From assembly GCF_902706225.1 (NCBI RefSeq), contig NZ_CACSKB010000023.1, forward strand, positions 1 to 62,436: a stretch of DNA of 62,436 nucleotides, read 5' to 3'. Below the pieces are notes generated by a model. That model was not told the DNA's origin, did no database searches, and saw nothing but the letters and a program-made list of their open reading frames with translations. Positions 34,136 to 42,475 of the stretch are shown one piece after another. Source of the DNA: Microbacterium sp. 18062 (GTDB lineage Bacteria > Actinomycetota > Actinomycetes > Actinomycetales > Microbacteriaceae). The position numbers were made by a program, and so were the translations under genes. The stretch's first letter is position 1. Each line of letters opens with the position of its first letter.

Positions 34136-35413
34136 TCACGCCAGCTGATCGAGCGATTCCGACAACACCAGGCCCGCTGCGCCCAGCAGCGCCATGTCGT
34201 CCTCGGGCTTTGCGAAGATGATCTCCGGCTCGCCGCCGGGGCGTGGAGCTATCCCCGAGTAGACGGCCTGCTCGATGAGGGCTCGGAACACCTCGCCGGC
34301 CTGCACGATGTCGCCGTGCAGGATGAAGAGGTCAGGAGCCAGCGTCTGCTGCAGGTTGACGAGCCCGACCGCGATGTTCCGCGCATATCGATTGAGAAGC
34401 TCGTCGGCGTCCTTCGATCCGGCCTCGGCCAGCGCGAGCAGACCTCCTGCGGTGAGGGAGCGCGCACCCGGCAGCTGTGCTGCGGCCGCAGCCTGCCTGA
34501 GCCAGGTGTGGGTGGCGATGGTCTCCCAGCATCCACGCCGTCCGCATCGGCAGACCGCCCCACCGAGGTCGACCACGGTGTGGCCGACCTCGCCGCCTGC
34601 ACCGGATGCGCCGCGGTGTACGGTGCCGTCGATGACGAACTCAGCGCCGATGGCCTCACCGCAGTACACGGATGCGAAGCTCGAGACGCCACGCCCGAGT
34701 CCGAACCATCGGTCTCCCAGCGCCTGGACGCGCGGATGCAGATCCAGCTGGACGGGAAGCCCGAGCCGCCGGGAGAGAAGGGGGCCGAGCGCGAGGCCGG
34801 ACAGCCTCGGAGCGAGGTTGACCGCCACGATGTGCCCCCGGTCGGTGTCCACCATGCCGCCCACGGCGACACCGACGCCGAGCGGCTTCTCGTTCCCGGG
34901 CAGCACGTCCTCGACACAGGCTGCGATGGTGTCGATGATCGACCTCTGGCTGGAGCGTGTTCCCGAGAAACGCGCAGAGCTGTGGGAACGTATCGTGCCG
35001 GTGAGGCTGACAAGAGCGGCTCTGACGCTCCCGGGGCCGACATGCACGGCCACGATGGGTCGACCGAGGGGGGAGAGCCAGATGGGGCGAGCCGGCTTGC
35101 CGCCGAACACGCTGCTCTGGCGGGGCTCTCGTTCCACGAGGATGCCCGCGTCGATCATCGGCTGGACGATGGATCCGATCGTGGTCTTCGTGACCTCCGC
35201 GAGGCGGGCGAGCTCGGCTCGGGATGCGGGACCGACGTCGTAGAGGAGCTGCAACAGGCGGACGCGGTTGAGGCGGCCGGTGGCCGTCTGCGAGATCAGC
35301 CGCGGCGACGAGCTCGCTCGGCCCGGCGCTCGGTAGGCGGCAGCGGTATCCATCGGCTCCGTGCTGCCGGCGAGTGCTGGCGAGCTGGCGATCGATGAGG
35401 CGTCGACAGTCAT
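34136..35413 (-). CDS. ROK-family transcriptional repressor
   Basis: A protein of about 425 residues with an N-terminal winged helix (from RLNRVRLLQLLYDVGPASRAELARLAEVTKTTIG) and a C-terminal ROK domain. The latter has a degenerate ATP site and the zinc motif CRCGRRGCWET, as in NagC/XylR-type sugar-responsive repressors. Divergent from the sugar/D-amino acid cluster at 35.6 kb, so it is probably that cluster's regulator, with the ROK kinase at 46.6 kb making the related metabolite. The start is uncertain: ATG 35413 is used, but GTG 35464 or ATG 35353 are possible; none has a strong ribosome site. Confidence 0.87.
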   Translation of the reverse strand: MTVDASSIASSPALAGSTEPMDTAAAYRAPGRASSSPRLISQTATGRLNRVRLLQLLYDVGPASRAELARLAEVTKTTIGSIVQPMIDAGILVEREPRQSSVFGGKPARPIWLSPLGRPIVAVHVGPGSVRAALVSLTGTIRSHSSARFSGTRSSQRSIIDTIAACVEDVLPGNEKPLGVGVAVGGMVDTDRGHIVAVNLAPRLSGLALGPLLSRRLGLPVQLDLHPRVQALGDRWFGLGRGVSSFASVYCGEAIGAEFVIDGTVHRGASGAGGEVGHTVVDLGGAVCRCGRRGCWETIATHTWLRQAAAAAQLPGARSLTAGGLLALAEAGSKDADELLNRYARNIAVGLVNLQQTLAPDLFILHGDIVQAGEVFRALIEQAVYSGIAPRPGGEPEIIFAKPEDDMALLGAAGLVLSESLDQLA

Positions 35414-35531
35414 GAAGTCCGCCGAGCCTCGGTGCGCTCGTGTCGCGGTTTCGGCATCCGGCACCTTTCGTTAACGTCTTGTTTCGCTCCTTGACACGGT
35501 ATCGGATTGTAAGGAAAGTGTACATACCCGG

Positions 35532-35560
35532 CCGGTAAGTCAAGTAAGTGCCCTTACCGG
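35532..35560. promoter_or_regulatory. Inverted repeat in the ROK/ABC divergent region, possible ROK operator
   Basis: CCGGTAAG (35532-35539) and CTTACCGG (35553-35560) are perfect inverted arms 13 bases apart, with two more GTAAG-like words between. TTGACA at 35491 and TACATA at 35521 lie just upstream. Placement between a repressor gene and its likely target operon suggests the operator. Confidence 0.55.
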
Positions 35561-35618
35561 GAGGATGCGGCTCACCGTTCGGATGCCGCTATTCCGTTCA
35601 CAGGCATGGAGTTCCCAC

Positions 35619-37025
35619 ATGATGCGACGTACCAGGAAAGCAGGTGTGGCCACGGCTTTCGTCGTGGTGAGCACCCTCGGGCTCGCCGGTTGTTCCGGCG
35701 GCTCCGCCTCCACCACCGCGCTCGACGAGGCGTCATGTGACGCGCTGCTGTCCGAGGATGCGATCCCGGCTGCGGCTGCGGCCTCGGCGACGGGTTCCGT
35801 CGCGCAGCCGGCGGCCGACAAGACGGCCGTCAGCGCAGAGAGGGCATCGACGGTCTCTGCTGCCGCCGTCGCCGATGACGAGAAGAAGAGCATCACGTTC
35901 GTCGGCGGCGCCTACACGTCGACCACCGAGGACTATTGGAAGGATCTCGCTGCGAGGTTCGCCGACGCCAACCCCGGATACACCGTGGACGTGCAGATCA
36001 TCGACTGGAACAACATCGATCAGCGGGTCGCGACGATGATCCAGACGCAGCAGTACCCCGACATCCTGAACCAGAACAAGTACTCCGGCTGGGCTTCCAA
36101 TGGACTGCTCCAAGACGCCTCTGAGCTTCTCTCCGAAGAGGTGAACGACGACTTCATTCCCGCTTTCAAGGATGCGGGAGTCTACGAGGGGACGCAGTAC
36201 GGGATTCCGTTCATCACCAGCACCCGCGCGCTCTTCTACAACAAGACGGCCTTCGCGGAGGCGGGGATCGACGGCCCGCCCGAGACATGGCGTGAACTCG
36301 TCGACGATGCCAAGAAGCTCGAGGAGGCAGGCTACACGGGCTACGGGCTTCCACTGGGCGCGGAAGAGAGCCAGGCCGAGTGGTCGATCTGGATGTGGGG
36401 CAACGGCGGCGACTGGCAGTCGGCGCCGGGTGAGTTCACCGTGAACAGCGAGAAGAACGTCGAGACGCTCACGGTGCTCAACTGCTTGACGAACGTCTAC
36501 GAGATCACCCAGCCGAACCCCGGGCAGACCAACCGAACGGACGGAGTTTTCCGCCCGTTCGCAGACGGCACGGTGGGAATGATGGCCGGTGCGAGCTTCG
36601 CGCCGAGCCTGTTCGAGGGCTGGGACTCGTCGGTGGACTACGGCGTCGCCCCCCTGCCCGTCAATGGCGACATCGAGCCCATCACACTCGGAGTGCAGGA
36701 CTACCTGATGTCGTTCGAGAACCCGGGCAACAAGACGGCGGTCAGCAAGTTCCTCGACTTCTTCTACCAGGAGGAGAACTATGTCGAGTTCCTGACGAGC
36801 CAGGGCTTCCTCCCCGCCACGCAGAGTGCATCCGATGCGCTGGAGTCTGACCCCGCGTTCGGGCCGTTCCTCGACCTCCTTCCCACCGCCCGGTTCTACC
36901 CCTCGACCGATCCCACCTTCCCTGCGGTGCAGGGGGCCGTTCAGAACCAGATCGGCACCGGGGTGACAGAAGGCGCCGACATCCAGGGGATCCTCGACGC
37001 GATCAATGCGGCCGCGGACCAGTGA
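35619..37025 (+). CDS. Extracellular sugar-binding lipoprotein (ABC importer)
   Basis: A 468-residue family-1-type solute-binding protein. The signal peptide ends in LAGC. An unusual Ala/Ser-rich stretch of ~60 residues follows before the binding domain opens with ITFVGGAYTSTTEDYWKDLAARFADANPGYTVDVQ. Typical motifs include YGIPFITSTRALFYNKTAFAEAGI, PPETWREL and DGTVGMMAG. GGAG lies eight bases before the ATG at 35619. It is the first gene of the catabolic cluster; the binding lipoprotein is separated from the permease by a 34-bp palindrome, as is common where the receptor must be made in excess. Confidence 0.92.
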   Translation: MMRRTRKAGVATAFVVVSTLGLAGCSGGSASTTALDEASCDALLSEDAIPAAAAASATGSVAQPAADKTAVSAERASTVSAAAVADDEKKSITFVGGAYTSTTEDYWKDLAARFADANPGYTVDVQIIDWNNIDQRVATMIQTQQYPDILNQNKYSGWASNGLLQDASELLSEEVNDDFIPAFKDAGVYEGTQYGIPFITSTRALFYNKTAFAEAGIDGPPETWRELVDDAKKLEEAGYTGYGLPLGAEESQAEWSIWMWGNGGDWQSAPGEFTVNSEKNVETLTVLNCLTNVYEITQPNPGQTNRTDGVFRPFADGTVGMMAGASFAPSLFEGWDSSVDYGVAPLPVNGDIEPITLGVQDYLMSFENPGNKTAVSKFLDFFYQEENYVEFLTSQGFLPATQSASDALESDPAFGPFLDLLPTARFYPSTDPTFPAVQGAVQNQIGTGVTEGADIQGILDAINAAADQ

Positions 37026-37030
37026 TCACA

Positions 37031-37064
37031 CGTTCTGGTCCGGCCCGCGGGCCGGACCAGAACG
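37031..37064. repeat. 34-bp perfect palindrome between receptor and permease genes
   Basis: Bases 37031-37064 are a perfect palindrome (left half CGTTCTGGTCCGGCCCG, right half its reverse complement), starting five bases after the receptor stop. As RNA it would fold into an extremely stable hairpin, able to protect the receptor mRNA 3' end or attenuate transcription into the permease gene. No T-run follows. Confidence 0.95.
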
Positions 37065-37098
37065 CCCACCGGATCCTGTGACGAAAGAGAGACCGCCT

Positions 37099-38970
37099 AT
37101 GGCGACGACATTGCCGGCCGCTGCCTCCGCGAGCCGTTCGAGACGCGGAAAGCCCGGGCGCTTCGCCGAATTCCTCCGCTCCACCCCGTGGGTGATGCCC
37201 GCGGTGATCCTGATCGTCCTCGTGATCCTGGTCCCCATCGTGATCATGGTGCAGACGTCGTTCACGACGATCGACTCCTCGGGAGTGGCGCAGGGGTTCG
37301 CAGGCTTCGCGAACTACCGGAGGCTCTTCGCCGAGCCCGCCCTCGGACAGGTGATCCTGAACACCTTCGTCTGGGTGATCGTCGTGGTCGGCGGCTCGAT
37401 CGGCATCTCGCTCGCGCTCGCCCAGTTCCTCAACAAGCGCTTCCGCGGGCGTCTCCTCGTACGGTGGGCGCTCATCGTGCCATGGGCGGCCGCTCTGGTG
37501 ATGAGCGCGACCGTCTGGCGGTACATCCTGCAGGGAAGCAACGGAATCCTCAACCGTCTGCTGATGGATCTCGGTCTGCTCTCCGAACCGATCGGCTGGT
37601 ACCAGGATCCTCGATTCTCGTTCGTCTCCGTCATCGCGGTCGGAATCATCGTGACGATCCCGTTCACGACCTACGTCATCCTCGCGGGCCTGCAGACGCT
37701 GCCGGAGGACGTGTACGAGGCCGCCAAGATCGACGGCGCGGGCGCGAGCCGCATCTACTGGTCGATCACTTTCCCGCTGCTGCGGCCCTCGCTCGTGATC
37801 GCCACGATCCTCGTGGTCGTGTCGGTGTTCAACTCCTTCCCGGTCATCTGGGTGATCACCGGCGGGAACACGGGCAACGCCGCGGACACGACGATCACCT
37901 GGGCGTACAAGATCGCCTTCCGCCAGCAACTCGACGCGGGCGAGGCCGCGGCTCTCTCGGTGCTCAACGTGATCTTCCTCTGCGTCGTGATCTTCTTCTA
38001 CTTCCGTGCCGTCAACAGCGAGCGGCGACGCGATCGTGACAGCCGTCTCCAGGTCCTGCTCGGACGATTCGTCGCACCCATCGCGGGTACGCTGCAGCCA
38101 CGTGCTCGTCGCCGAGTGTCGAGCGGACGTCTCGGACGAGGATGGCGCGCGGTCCGGCCGGTGGCGATGCCGTTCTTCGGGCTCCTCATCGCCCTCTTCT
38201 TCCTCGCGCCCTACATCGTCATGTTCCTGTCGTCGTTCAAGACGGGCGCCGAGCTGTTCTCGTCTCCGGCGGACTACCTCCCGACGACCTGGGTCTGGCA
38301 GAACTGGATCGAGGTGTGGACGAGGATCGACCTTCTGACCTATATCAAGAACAGCCTTATCATCGCCGTCATCTCCACGGCCCTCGTCCTGCTGGTATCG
38401 GTGCCGGCCGCCTACTACACCGCACGCCATCGCTTCACCGGCCGCGGCCCCTTCATGCGGCTCGTGCTCGTCACCCAGGTCATCGCACCGGTGGCCGTGG
38501 TCGTCGGTCTCTTCCAGGAGTTCCTCTGGGTGGACGGGGTCAACGAGTACTGGTCGATCATCCTCACGAATGCGGCGTTCAACCTCGCATTCTCCACGTG
38601 GATTCTCAGCGGCCAGTTCGAGTCCATCCCGTTCGACATCGAGGAGGCGGCGAAGCTCGACGGACTCGGCGACTTCCGGATCATGCTCCGTATCGCGCTT
38701 CCACTCGTGCGTCCCGGGCTTGTGACCGCAGTCGTGTTCTCCTTCATCCAGGTATGGAACGAGTTCCCCGTCGCGCTCACTCTCTTCAACAACCCGAGCG
38801 AAGGACTTCAAACCCTGCCCGTGGGCATCCAGCAGTTCGTGGGACTGCAGTCCACCGAGTACCAGTTCCTGTTCGTCGCCTCCCTCATCGCCATCGTCCC
38901 GGTCGTGATCCTGTTCGCCTCGATCGAGAAGTACCTCATCGGCGGTCTGACGGCAGGAGCAGTCAAGTGA
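37099..38970 (+). CDS. Fused sugar ABC permease (MalF-like and MalG-like halves in one chain)
   Basis: A single 623-residue polypeptide with two complete permease domains. The N-terminal half (about 1-320) is MalF-like, with six hydrophobic segments and the ATPase-contact loop EAAKIDGAGASRIYWSITFPLLRP. After a basic linker (QPRARRRVSSGRLGRGWRAV) the C-terminal half is MalG-like, with loop EAAKLDGLGDFRIMLRIALPLVRP. These are normally two genes. No ATPase gene is in the cluster, so a shared MsiK-type ATPase encoded elsewhere is expected. The ATG at 37099 matches the MalF-type cytoplasmic start; the longer frame crosses the palindrome. It overlaps the next gene by four bases. Confidence 0.92.
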   Translation: MATTLPAAASASRSRRGKPGRFAEFLRSTPWVMPAVILIVLVILVPIVIMVQTSFTTIDSSGVAQGFAGFANYRRLFAEPALGQVILNTFVWVIVVVGGSIGISLALAQFLNKRFRGRLLVRWALIVPWAAALVMSATVWRYILQGSNGILNRLLMDLGLLSEPIGWYQDPRFSFVSVIAVGIIVTIPFTTYVILAGLQTLPEDVYEAAKIDGAGASRIYWSITFPLLRPSLVIATILVVVSVFNSFPVIWVITGGNTGNAADTTITWAYKIAFRQQLDAGEAAALSVLNVIFLCVVIFFYFRAVNSERRRDRDSRLQVLLGRFVAPIAGTLQPRARRRVSSGRLGRGWRAVRPVAMPFFGLLIALFFLAPYIVMFLSSFKTGAELFSSPADYLPTTWVWQNWIEVWTRIDLLTYIKNSLIIAVISTALVLLVSVPAAYYTARHRFTGRGPFMRLVLVTQVIAPVAVVVGLFQEFLWVDGVNEYWSIILTNAAFNLAFSTWILSGQFESIPFDIEEAAKLDGLGDFRIMLRIALPLVRPGLVTAVVFSFIQVWNEFPVALTLFNNPSEGLQTLPVGIQQFVGLQSTEYQFLFVASLIAIVPVVILFASIEKYLIGGLTAGAVK

Positions 38971-39782
38971 CGGAGCTCCACGAGCGACCCGACGGGCTGC
39001 TCGAGGCGTCGTCGTCGCGTGCCCGCGTCCTCGTCGGTCCCCTGGACGGAGGCCGCCTCGTCTCCCTGCGGATCGATGGCGCGGAGGTGCTCGGAGGCAC
39101 TGTTCCGGCACCCGGCGCGCCACCGGAGATCTTCTCGGGCAGCTTCGTGATGGCGCCGTTCGTGGGGCGGACCGCGAACGGCCGATTCGAGTTCGAGGGT
39201 CGCGAATGGGCGCTGCCGGTGAACTTCGGCGACCATGCTATCCATGGCTTCGTGTTCGATCGTCCCTGGACCCGCCGCGGGGACGGTCTGGAAATCGCCT
39301 TCGACGAGCGCTGGCCGTTCGGGGGCTCGGTTCGCCAGGAGTTCGATCTCGGCGAGACGTCGCTGACCGTCCGCGCGATCGTCTCGAACGGTGACCGCCG
39401 GATGCCGGTGATCGTCGGGTTCCACCCCTGGTTCGCCGAACGCCTCTCCGACGGACGGCGAGCCCGTCTCGACTTCCGTCCCGGCACGCACTACGTGACC
39501 GACTCGTCGGGGATCCCGACCGGCACAGCGGCCGGAAGCGGCAGACGGCCGTGGGACGACTCCTTCACGGACGTCGAGAGCGACCCGGTCATCAGATGGG
39601 ACGGCGGGCCCGAGCTGACGCTCGGACGGACCGGATCGCACTGGATCGTCTGCGAGACGATGCCCGGCGCGGTCTGCGTCGAGCCGCTCTCAGGCCCGGT
39701 GAACGGTCTCGCCACCGGCGCCTACACCGTCGTGGGGCCTGGAAGCCCCCTCATCCACTCCCTCACGATCACCTGGCGATGA
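38967..39782 (+). CDS. Aldose 1-epimerase (galactose mutarotase-like)
   Basis: A 271-residue protein of the mutarotase fold that would interconvert anomers of the imported sugar. Seen: SFVMAPFVGRTANGRFEFEG, HAIHGFVFDRPW (His near residue 94), GFHPWF with a second His, and the catalytic Glu in CVEPLSGPVNG. The GTG start overlaps the permease stop (GTGA). Context places it at the first intracellular step of the pathway. Confidence 0.88.
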   Translation: MTELHERPDGLLEASSSRARVLVGPLDGGRLVSLRIDGAEVLGGTVPAPGAPPEIFSGSFVMAPFVGRTANGRFEFEGREWALPVNFGDHAIHGFVFDRPWTRRGDGLEIAFDERWPFGGSVRQEFDLGETSLTVRAIVSNGDRRMPVIVGFHPWFAERLSDGRRARLDFRPGTHYVTDSSGIPTGTAAGSGRRPWDDSFTDVESDPVIRWDGGPELTLGRTGSHWIVCETMPGAVCVEPLSGPVNGLATGAYTVVGPGSPLIHSLTITWR

Positions 39783-39805
39783 GCCACGACCCGAGAAAAG
39801 GAACC

Positions 39806-40573
39806 ATGACCGCTCTAGACACCTTCTCCCTCGCCGGCAAAGTGGCGCTCGTTACCGGCGGCAGCCGTGGCCTCGGACGAGCGATGGCGCAGGCGCTCGG
39901 CGAGGCCGGCGCATCCGTGGCCGTCACTGCACGCACGCTGGAGTCCGCCCGGTCCGCCGCGGCCGAGCTCGTGGAGCTCGGCATCCGCTCCTACGGCGTC
40001 CAGCTCGAGGTCTCCGACGTCGACGACGTCGAGCGCGCCGTCGCCGACGTCACAGACAGTTTCGGCGAGATCGACGTGCTGCTCAACAACGCCGGGATCG
40101 GTATCGCCGGCACCGCGTTCGAGGCGCCGGACGAGGCGTGGCACGAGGTCATGTCCGTCAACGTCGACGGCGTCTGGTTCTGCAGCCGTGCCGTGGCACG
40201 CCGCATGGCCGAGCGCGGCGGCGGGACGATCGTCAACATCGGATCCATGTCGGCGCAGATCGTGAATCAGCCGCGCTGGCAGGTCTCCTACCTCACCTCG
40301 AAGGCGGCAGTGCACCACCTCACCGAGGGACTCGCCGCGGAATGGGCGCCGTACGGGATCCGTGTGAATGCGGTGGCACCGGGATACTTCCTGACCGAGA
40401 TGTCCCCGGTGGACCAGCCCTACTTCAAACCGTACGTCGTCGATCCTTCTCCGATGAAGCGCTATGGGCTGCCTCACGAGCTGGGTCCGGTCGCAGTGTT
40501 CCTCGCCAGCGACGCGTCGAGCTTCATGACCGGCTCGATCGTCAAGGTCGACGGCGGCTTCACTCTCTTCTGA
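39806..40573 (+). CDS. Short-chain dehydrogenase/reductase (gluconate 5-dehydrogenase-like)
   Basis: A 255-residue classical SDR. TGGSRGLG (about 17-24) binds the cofactor, LLNNAG and NIGSMSAQ follow, and YLTSK holds the catalytic Tyr and Lys. The C-terminus (GSIVKVDGGFTLF) is standard. AAAAGG precedes the ATG. Probably oxidises a hydroxyl of a sugar or sugar acid; which one cannot be told. Confidence 0.88.
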   Translation: MTALDTFSLAGKVALVTGGSRGLGRAMAQALGEAGASVAVTARTLESARSAAAELVELGIRSYGVQLEVSDVDDVERAVADVTDSFGEIDVLLNNAGIGIAGTAFEAPDEAWHEVMSVNVDGVWFCSRAVARRMAERGGGTIVNIGSMSAQIVNQPRWQVSYLTSKAAVHHLTEGLAAEWAPYGIRVNAVAPGYFLTEMSPVDQPYFKPYVVDPSPMKRYGLPHELGPVAVFLASDASSFMTGSIVKVDGGFTLF

Positions 40574-40610
40574 TGTCCCCCCTCACGCAAGAAGCAAAGG
40601 ACGCACCATC

Positions 40611-41651
40611 ATGTTGACCATCGGAATCGTCGGAGCGGGTCTTCGCGGTCGCCTGTTCGCGGAAGCGCTCCGTGACCAGCCCGGCGTCACCGTCGTCGGA
40701 TTCGCGGAGCCGTCCGACCGCGTCGCCGAGCAAGCGCGGGCAGCGACGGGTCTGCCCGTCCTCCCCTCGCACACCGAGCTGTTCTCAGATCTCGACCCGG
40801 ATGCCGTCATCATCGCGACGCCGGACTTCGCTCACAGGGACGCGGCGATCGATGCGGCAAGAGGAGGGAGGCACATCCTCGTCGAGAAGCCGCTGGCGAC
40901 AACCCTCGAAGATGCGCACGCCATTGCCGAGGAGGTCAGGGCGGGCGGGGGACGGTGCCTCGTCGGATTCGAGAACCGGTGGAACCCCCATGTCGTCAAG
41001 GCCCACGGCAGCATCGCCCGCGGCGAGCTGGGTGCGCCGATCACGTCCAGCGCGGTGCTCAGCAATTCCTACTTCGTGCCGACGCAGATGCTGTCATGGG
41101 CGGGTCGCTCCTCCCCTGCCTGGTTCCTCATGCCCCACACGCTCGACATGCTGACATGGTTCATCGACAGCCCGGTGGCCTCCGTCAGTGCTGTCGTCAC
41201 CGACGGCATCCTCGCTGCACGCGGGGTCGCGACCAGCGACGTCGTGCATGCCCTCGTGACGTTCGAGAGCGGGGCCACGGCGAACCTCACCTCCGCGTGG
41301 GTGCTTCCGGACGGCGGGCAGGGCATCGTAGACTTCCGCTTCGAGCTGATCGGCACGGCGGGATCGGTTTCCGCCGACCTCGCTCATCAGGGACTCACGT
41401 TCGTGACCGACCGGTCTCGGTCGGAATGGCCGCTCTCGGGCGCCATCGGGCGGGCGCCGGTCGGCCCGGCGGTGTGGATGGTCCAGCAGTTCGCAGCCGC
41501 GCTCCAGGATGGTGGCGATCTCGGCCCCGATGTCGAGCACGGTCTTGCGATCACCCGGGCCATCAGGGCCGTCGAGGTCTCGGCACAACTCGGCCGTTCG
41601 GTCCGCGTGGACGAGCTGCCGGCCCCGGGGAATGCGCAGGGTACGCCGTGA
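40611..41651 (+). CDS. Gfo/Idh/MocA-family oxidoreductase
   Basis: A 346-residue NAD(P)-dependent sugar oxidoreductase. The Rossmann start is IGIVGAGLRGRLFAEAL, the conserved EKPLA motif (about residue 92) carries the catalytic Lys, and the C-terminal domain has the usual WFLMPHTLDMLTWF segment with His. AAAGGA lies upstream of the ATG. It overlaps the next SDR by four bases. Relatives oxidise inositols, amino sugars or ketoses. Confidence 0.88.
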   Translation: MLTIGIVGAGLRGRLFAEALRDQPGVTVVGFAEPSDRVAEQARAATGLPVLPSHTELFSDLDPDAVIIATPDFAHRDAAIDAARGGRHILVEKPLATTLEDAHAIAEEVRAGGGRCLVGFENRWNPHVVKAHGSIARGELGAPITSSAVLSNSYFVPTQMLSWAGRSSPAWFLMPHTLDMLTWFIDSPVASVSAVVTDGILAARGVATSDVVHALVTFESGATANLTSAWVLPDGGQGIVDFRFELIGTAGSVSADLAHQGLTFVTDRSRSEWPLSGAIGRAPVGPAVWMVQQFAAALQDGGDLGPDVEHGLAITRAIRAVEVSAQLGRSVRVDELPAPGNAQGTP

Positions 41652-42475
41652 GTGAGAGGTTCGCCGGGCGCGTGGCCGTGGTCGTCGGTGGGGGGCATGG
41701 GATCGGACGTGCCACGGCTGAGGTGATGGCACGGGAAGGTGCGCACGTCGTCGTGGCGGATGCCGACGCGCAGAGCGCGCAGGAGGCCGCGTGCTCGATC
41801 CGTGCCGGGGGAGGATCCGCGGAGGGCCACGAGGTCGATGCGACCGACGCGTCCTCGATCGGCAGGTTCTTCTATGCGCTCGGGGAAGGCGGGCGCGGTG
41901 TCGACGTGCTCGTCAACTGCCCGGCTCACGCGACGGACACGCATTTCGAACGTTTCACGGAGGGCGATCTCGATCTCGATCTCACCGTGACGTTGAAGGC
42001 GCCTTTCCTGTGCATTCAAGCGGCGATGCCGTTGCTCCTGAAATCGGATGCGGCTGCGGTCGTCTCGGTCGGGTCGGTGAACGGCCTCGGCGCGTTCGGG
42101 AACGAGGCCTATGGAGCCGCCAAAGCGGGTTTGATCAACCTGACCAAGAACCTGGCATTGCGCTACGGCCCGCATCGTGTGCGATTCAACGTCGTCGCCC
42201 CGGGGAGCATCCACACCGGCAGCTGGGATGAGCGCATGGCCGCCGAGCCGGACATCCTGGATCGCGTCTCGCGCGTCTACCCGATGCGCAGGCTGGGGAC
42301 CGTCGACGACGTCGCCGCCGCCTGCGCCTTCCTGGCATCGAGCGACGCGGCGTGGATCACCGGGACCACCCTCACCGTGGACGGGGGGATAACCGCGGGC
42401 AACAGCGAGCTGATCGCCGCGATCTTCGGCGAGGAGTTCTTCCAGACCACCTTCGATGAGCGCCCGGTCGCATGA
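41648..42475 (+). CDS. Second short-chain dehydrogenase/reductase
   Basis: A 275-residue classical SDR: VVGGGHGIGRATAE near the N-terminus, catalytic SVNGLGAFGNEAYGAAKAG with Tyr and Lys, C-terminal TLTVDGGITAG and an extended tail. The usual NNAG motif is altered to VNCPAHA. It overlaps both neighbours by four bases (GTGA at 41648 and ATGA at 42472), so it is tightly coupled. Two different SDRs plus a Gfo/Idh enzyme suggest multistep oxidation or epimerisation of one sugar. Confidence 0.85.
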   Translation: MSERFAGRVAVVVGGGHGIGRATAEVMAREGAHVVVADADAQSAQEAACSIRAGGGSAEGHEVDATDASSIGRFFYALGEGGRGVDVLVNCPAHATDTHFERFTEGDLDLDLTVTLKAPFLCIQAAMPLLLKSDAAAVVSVGSVNGLGAFGNEAYGAAKAGLINLTKNLALRYGPHRVRFNVVAPGSIHTGSWDERMAAEPDILDRVSRVYPMRRLGTVDDVAAACAFLASSDAAWITGTTLTVDGGITAGNSELIAAIFGEEFFQTTFDERPVA

